Positions 5,255 to 6,990 of a DNA stretch of 6,990 nt are shown one piece after another. Under the pieces are notes generated by a model. The model had not been told where the DNA came from. It worked only from the letters and a program-made list of their open reading frames with translations, and did no database searches. The stretch is taken from the NCBI GenBank assembly GCA_002402025.1, contig NVUU01000066.1, forward strand, positions 1 to 6,990, read 5' to 3'. Origin of the DNA: Candidatus Aerophobota bacterium. GTDB lineage: Bacteria > Chlamydiota > Chlamydiia > Chlamydiales > GCA-2402025. The translations under genes and the position numbers were made by a program. How positions within the stretch are numbered: the stretch's first letter is position 1; each line of letters opens with the position of its first letter.

Positions 5255-6283
5255 AAATGAGTGCAGGAAGATCGCTATGTTCTCTTGCAACTCTTCTTTT
5301 TTCTCATTTGGGTATGTAACATCAAGTTTATAAAGTGTATCCTCGATTAAGATCAGTCTGCCTGATTTCTCATGAGTAGATCCTTTTTGCATGATGAACT
5401 CAAGAGCGGGAAGATTTTTATATCTCTTCGTGCTTTTATTGAGGATTTTAATGCCTGACTTACTTGATGCAAAGATTTTTAAAGATCCTTTTAAAAGAAG
5501 GTTGGGGCTCCATTTCATGAGGCTTTTTGGAAGGGTTGTGTAGCTAAGCTCGTACTGCACATCATCCTCTTTAATCAAATGCTTAATTTCTGTGTAGGGT
5601 AGAGCGTCCTTTGACTTTGAGATTGGCAGCGTTGTCTTTTTTTCCTCAGGAGTTGCGAGGAAAGAAACGCTAAAGGCGCCATTTTTATCGTCATAGTTTA
5701 TCCATTTTTCTTTGTTAAAGAGTTTTTTTGTAAAAAACTCTTGATTTGAAGAGGTTAGAATCTCTCTAAATTGATATTCAGCAACATAGAATAAAGAGAA
5801 AAATCCTATTAGCATTCCTGCGATAATCGTTCTAATTTTTCTTTTCTTCTTATAAAGGATAGTAATACCGAGTTGCTTGTCCCATGGAAGGGTGTTTTTT
5901 TTCTTCATTTCTGTAAGTCTTCTTACGCAAAGTATCACGTTTAGAAGGGGAAGGTTTAAACCAATTCCTTTAAACCAAACAGAGAAGCTTCTTTTTAAAG
6001 ACTGTATGAATGAAGGCTTCTTATTCTCTTTGTTCCTAAGGTGTATGCCGAGGAAGGCTTTACCTGGCGTTGTTCCAAAGAGCCATATAAATAATACCTC
6101 AAATGGGATCCAAGCAAGAGGCACGAGTATAATGCATAGTAGATGCATATAGTCGTGATCAAAAAGAGAGTTGTAAAATAGAGGCAGTACTAAGAAGCAG
6201 TAGAAAAAGAAGTAGTCAAGCACTCTTGAAAAAAAGCGTGAAAGAGGTCTTGGGTTTGCATTATTAAATTTTTTTAAATCCAT
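5237..6283 (-). CDS. RDD-domain membrane protein with C-terminal soluble domain
   Basis: A 348-residue protein in two parts. Residues 13-145 form an RDD domain: RFFSRVLDYFFFY holds the Arg (16, 20) and first Asp (23), two hydrophobic helices follow (about 24-40 and 46-70), then TTPGKAFLGIHLR at 71-83, a third helix near 103-120, and PWDKQLGITIL at 133-143 with the final Asp. A further helix at 151-170 anchors the remainder. Residues about 190-345 are soluble and beta-rich: KWINYDDKNGAFSVSF opens it, and GRLILIEDTLYKLDVTY near the end looks like paired strands. This resembles PsbP/Mog1-type domains attached to membrane proteins, but the match is by pattern only. RDD proteins are membrane proteins whose roles are mostly unknown, with a few reported in ion transport. 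The ATG has no clear SD. A good promoter candidate lies at 6319-6347. Confidence 0.87.
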   Translation of the reverse strand: MDLKKFNNANPRPLSRFFSRVLDYFFFYCFLVLPLFYNSLFDHDYMHLLCIILVPLAWIPFEVLFIWLFGTTPGKAFLGIHLRNKENKKPSFIQSLKRSFSVWFKGIGLNLPLLNVILCVRRLTEMKKKNTLPWDKQLGITILYKKKRKIRTIIAGMLIGFFSLFYVAEYQFREILTSSNQEFFTKKLFNKEKWINYDDKNGAFSVSFLATPEEKKTTLPISKSKDALPYTEIKHLIKEDDVQYELSYTTLPKSLMKWSPNLLLKGSLKIFASSKSGIKILNKSTKRYKNLPALEFIMQKGSTHEKSGRLILIEDTLYKLDVTYPNEKKEELQENIAIFLHSFESKKK

Positions 6284-6318
6284 ATCTTTTAAAACATTAT
6301 GTTACTAATAAAACAAAT

Positions 6319-6347
6319 ATAATATAAAAAAATGGACTTAATTACAA
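6319..6347 (-). promoter_or_regulatory. Candidate promoter of the RDD gene
   Basis: On the - strand TTGTAA (6342-6347) is separated by exactly 17 nt from TATTAT (6319-6324): 4 of 6 and 5 of 6 matches to the sigma-70 consensus at optimal spacing. The -10 lies 35 nt upstream of the RDD ATG. It is the only promoter candidate in the window with both hexamers at standard distance, but the surrounding sequence is very AT-rich, so chance matches are likely. Confidence 0.45.
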
Positions 6348-6386
6348 TTAAATTGATTATTATAATTAATCTTAAAATTAATTTAA
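6338..6386. repeat. Cluster of short AT-only inverted repeats
   Basis: Three short inverted repeats follow one another in the 107-nt gap between the RDD gene and the right-edge gene: TTAATT/AATTAA (6338-6343, 6346-6351), GATTA/TAATC (6355-6359, 6367-6371) and TTAAA/TTTAA (6372-6376, 6382-6386). The first overlaps the -35 hexamer of the RDD promoter candidate. They could be operator-like sites or only a product of base composition. Confidence 0.3.
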
Positions 6387-6390
6387 CGAA

Positions 6391-6990
6391 TTAAGCTCCT
6401 ACGGGCATTTCCCAAGTGTCTGCAATGACTCTTGATGCAATATTTGTGATGAGAGCTGTAGTTACACCTATGCCTATGAAATGAGCTGTAAAGGGCATTA
6501 TCGCAAGAGCAATACCTGTGCCGAGAGTGGCTGATCCGCAGTTAAAAAGATAACTTGCTAAATCATTCACTTCGCCATTTTCGTGCTCTACATCGACTTT
6601 AGCAAAGCCGTGAGATAAAATACCAAGACCGATACTTGCGATGGCAACACCGACGCTTATAAGAGCATATTGGGTGCTTCCAAGGCAGATAGCAACAAGA
6701 GCTGCTGCGGTTGTTAGTCTTGCGACATTCTCAAAAAGGCTCAAATGATTTTTTGCATCATCTAGGTAATGATAACCAAGAGGTTTATAATTAATACTTG
6801 ATTTGCATTTAGGACAGCTTCCAAGATCGATTGCATGCTCACGAAAGTGTTTTCTTAACGTTGGAGATGAAATAATGGAGTTGCAGCAACCAACAGCGTA
6901 GTTCATGCTACCTCTAGCATCTACTATTTCACCTGTGAAAGGATGTATTCGATCACGATGATCTCTTATAAGAAGATGGATGTTATATTC
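6391..6990 (-). CDS. Partial membrane protein with possible U-box/RING-like N-terminal region
   Basis: The frame stays open without a stop from its TAA at 6391 to the window edge, so the gene probably begins outside; 200 codons are visible. An ATG at 6906 with AGAGG 4 nt upstream is an alternative start (171 aa). The upstream 28 codons contain DRIHPFTGEIVDARGS, which reads like the start of a U-box or SP-RING domain (DPxTGE pattern), and continues into GCCNSIISS and later GSCPKCKSSI. Counted from 6906, cysteines 7, 8, 31 and 34 are present, with CPKC as the usual second half of such a domain; the typical His after the first Cys is missing. Four hydrophobic helices follow (about 62-80, 81-99, 118-138, 140-160), with the charged AKVDVEHENGEVND loop between the pairs. 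U-box or RING domains in bacteria are usually host-directed ubiquitin ligases, but here that is inference only. Confidence 0.7.
   Translation of the reverse strand, partial: EYNIHLLIRDHRDRIHPFTGEIVDARGSMNYAVGCCNSIISSPTLRKHFREHAIDLGSCPKCKSSINYKPLGYHYLDDAKNHLSLFENVARLTTAAALVAICLGSTQYALISVGVAIASIGLGILSHGFAKVDVEHENGEVNDLASYLFNCGSATLGTGIALAIMPFTAHFIGIGVTTALITNIASRVIADTWEMPVGA

Noticed and set aside
5877..6152. Open frame of 91 codons on the + strand
   Set aside because: Antisense to the RDD domain coding region, which shows the conserved Arg, Asp and TPGKAFLG residues.

Overview
The window is AT-rich and gene-dense. It has nine complete or near-complete protein genes and one gene that appears to run off the right edge. 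No rRNA, tRNA, CRISPR array or insertion sequence was recognised. The gene set combines housekeeping genes (adenylate kinase, RluA-type pseudouridine synthase, Fe/Mn superoxide dismutase) with small membrane proteins (TMEM14-like, tandem PspC, RDD, a four-helix membrane protein). The last gene, with a possible U-box/RING-like zinc-binding region followed by membrane helices, would suit a host-associated bacterium. A member of the Chlamydiota outside the Chlamydiaceae is my best guess, but no marker gene here proves it.

Layout: (1) 1-821: AT-rich leader, then a divergent Fe/Mn superoxide dismutase on the + strand. (2) 824-847: a perfect 10-bp hairpin between convergent genes, probably a two-way terminator. 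(3) 850-2297, - strand: a tight operon in the order adk, unknown helical protein, TMEM14-like membrane protein, with 13-nt gaps and Shine-Dalgarno (SD) sequences embedded in the end of the preceding gene. (4) 2365-3664, - strand: a tandem PspC protein followed, 1 nt after its stop, by a secreted protein of unknown function. (5) 3708-4559, - strand: an RluA-family rRNA/tRNA pseudouridine synthase with an S4 domain. (6) 4758-5216, + strand: a four-helix membrane protein divergent from the synthase. (7) 5237-6283, - strand: an RDD-domain membrane protein with a C-terminal extracytoplasmic-type domain. (8) 6391-6990, - strand: the Cys-containing membrane protein, 5'-incomplete.

A consistent regulatory pattern is visible. 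Perfect TATAAT hexamers lie 25-35 nt upstream of the adk, pspC-like and pseudouridine synthase starts, and a TTGTAA-17-TATTAT pair lies 35 nt upstream of the RDD gene. The left operon joins nucleotide metabolism to a small membrane protein. The middle operon joins an envelope-stress-type membrane protein to an exported protein. The remaining genes look like single transcription units. The parts most worth a second look are the right-edge protein, the PspC/exported-protein pair, the RDD fusion and the N-terminus of the superoxide dismutase.
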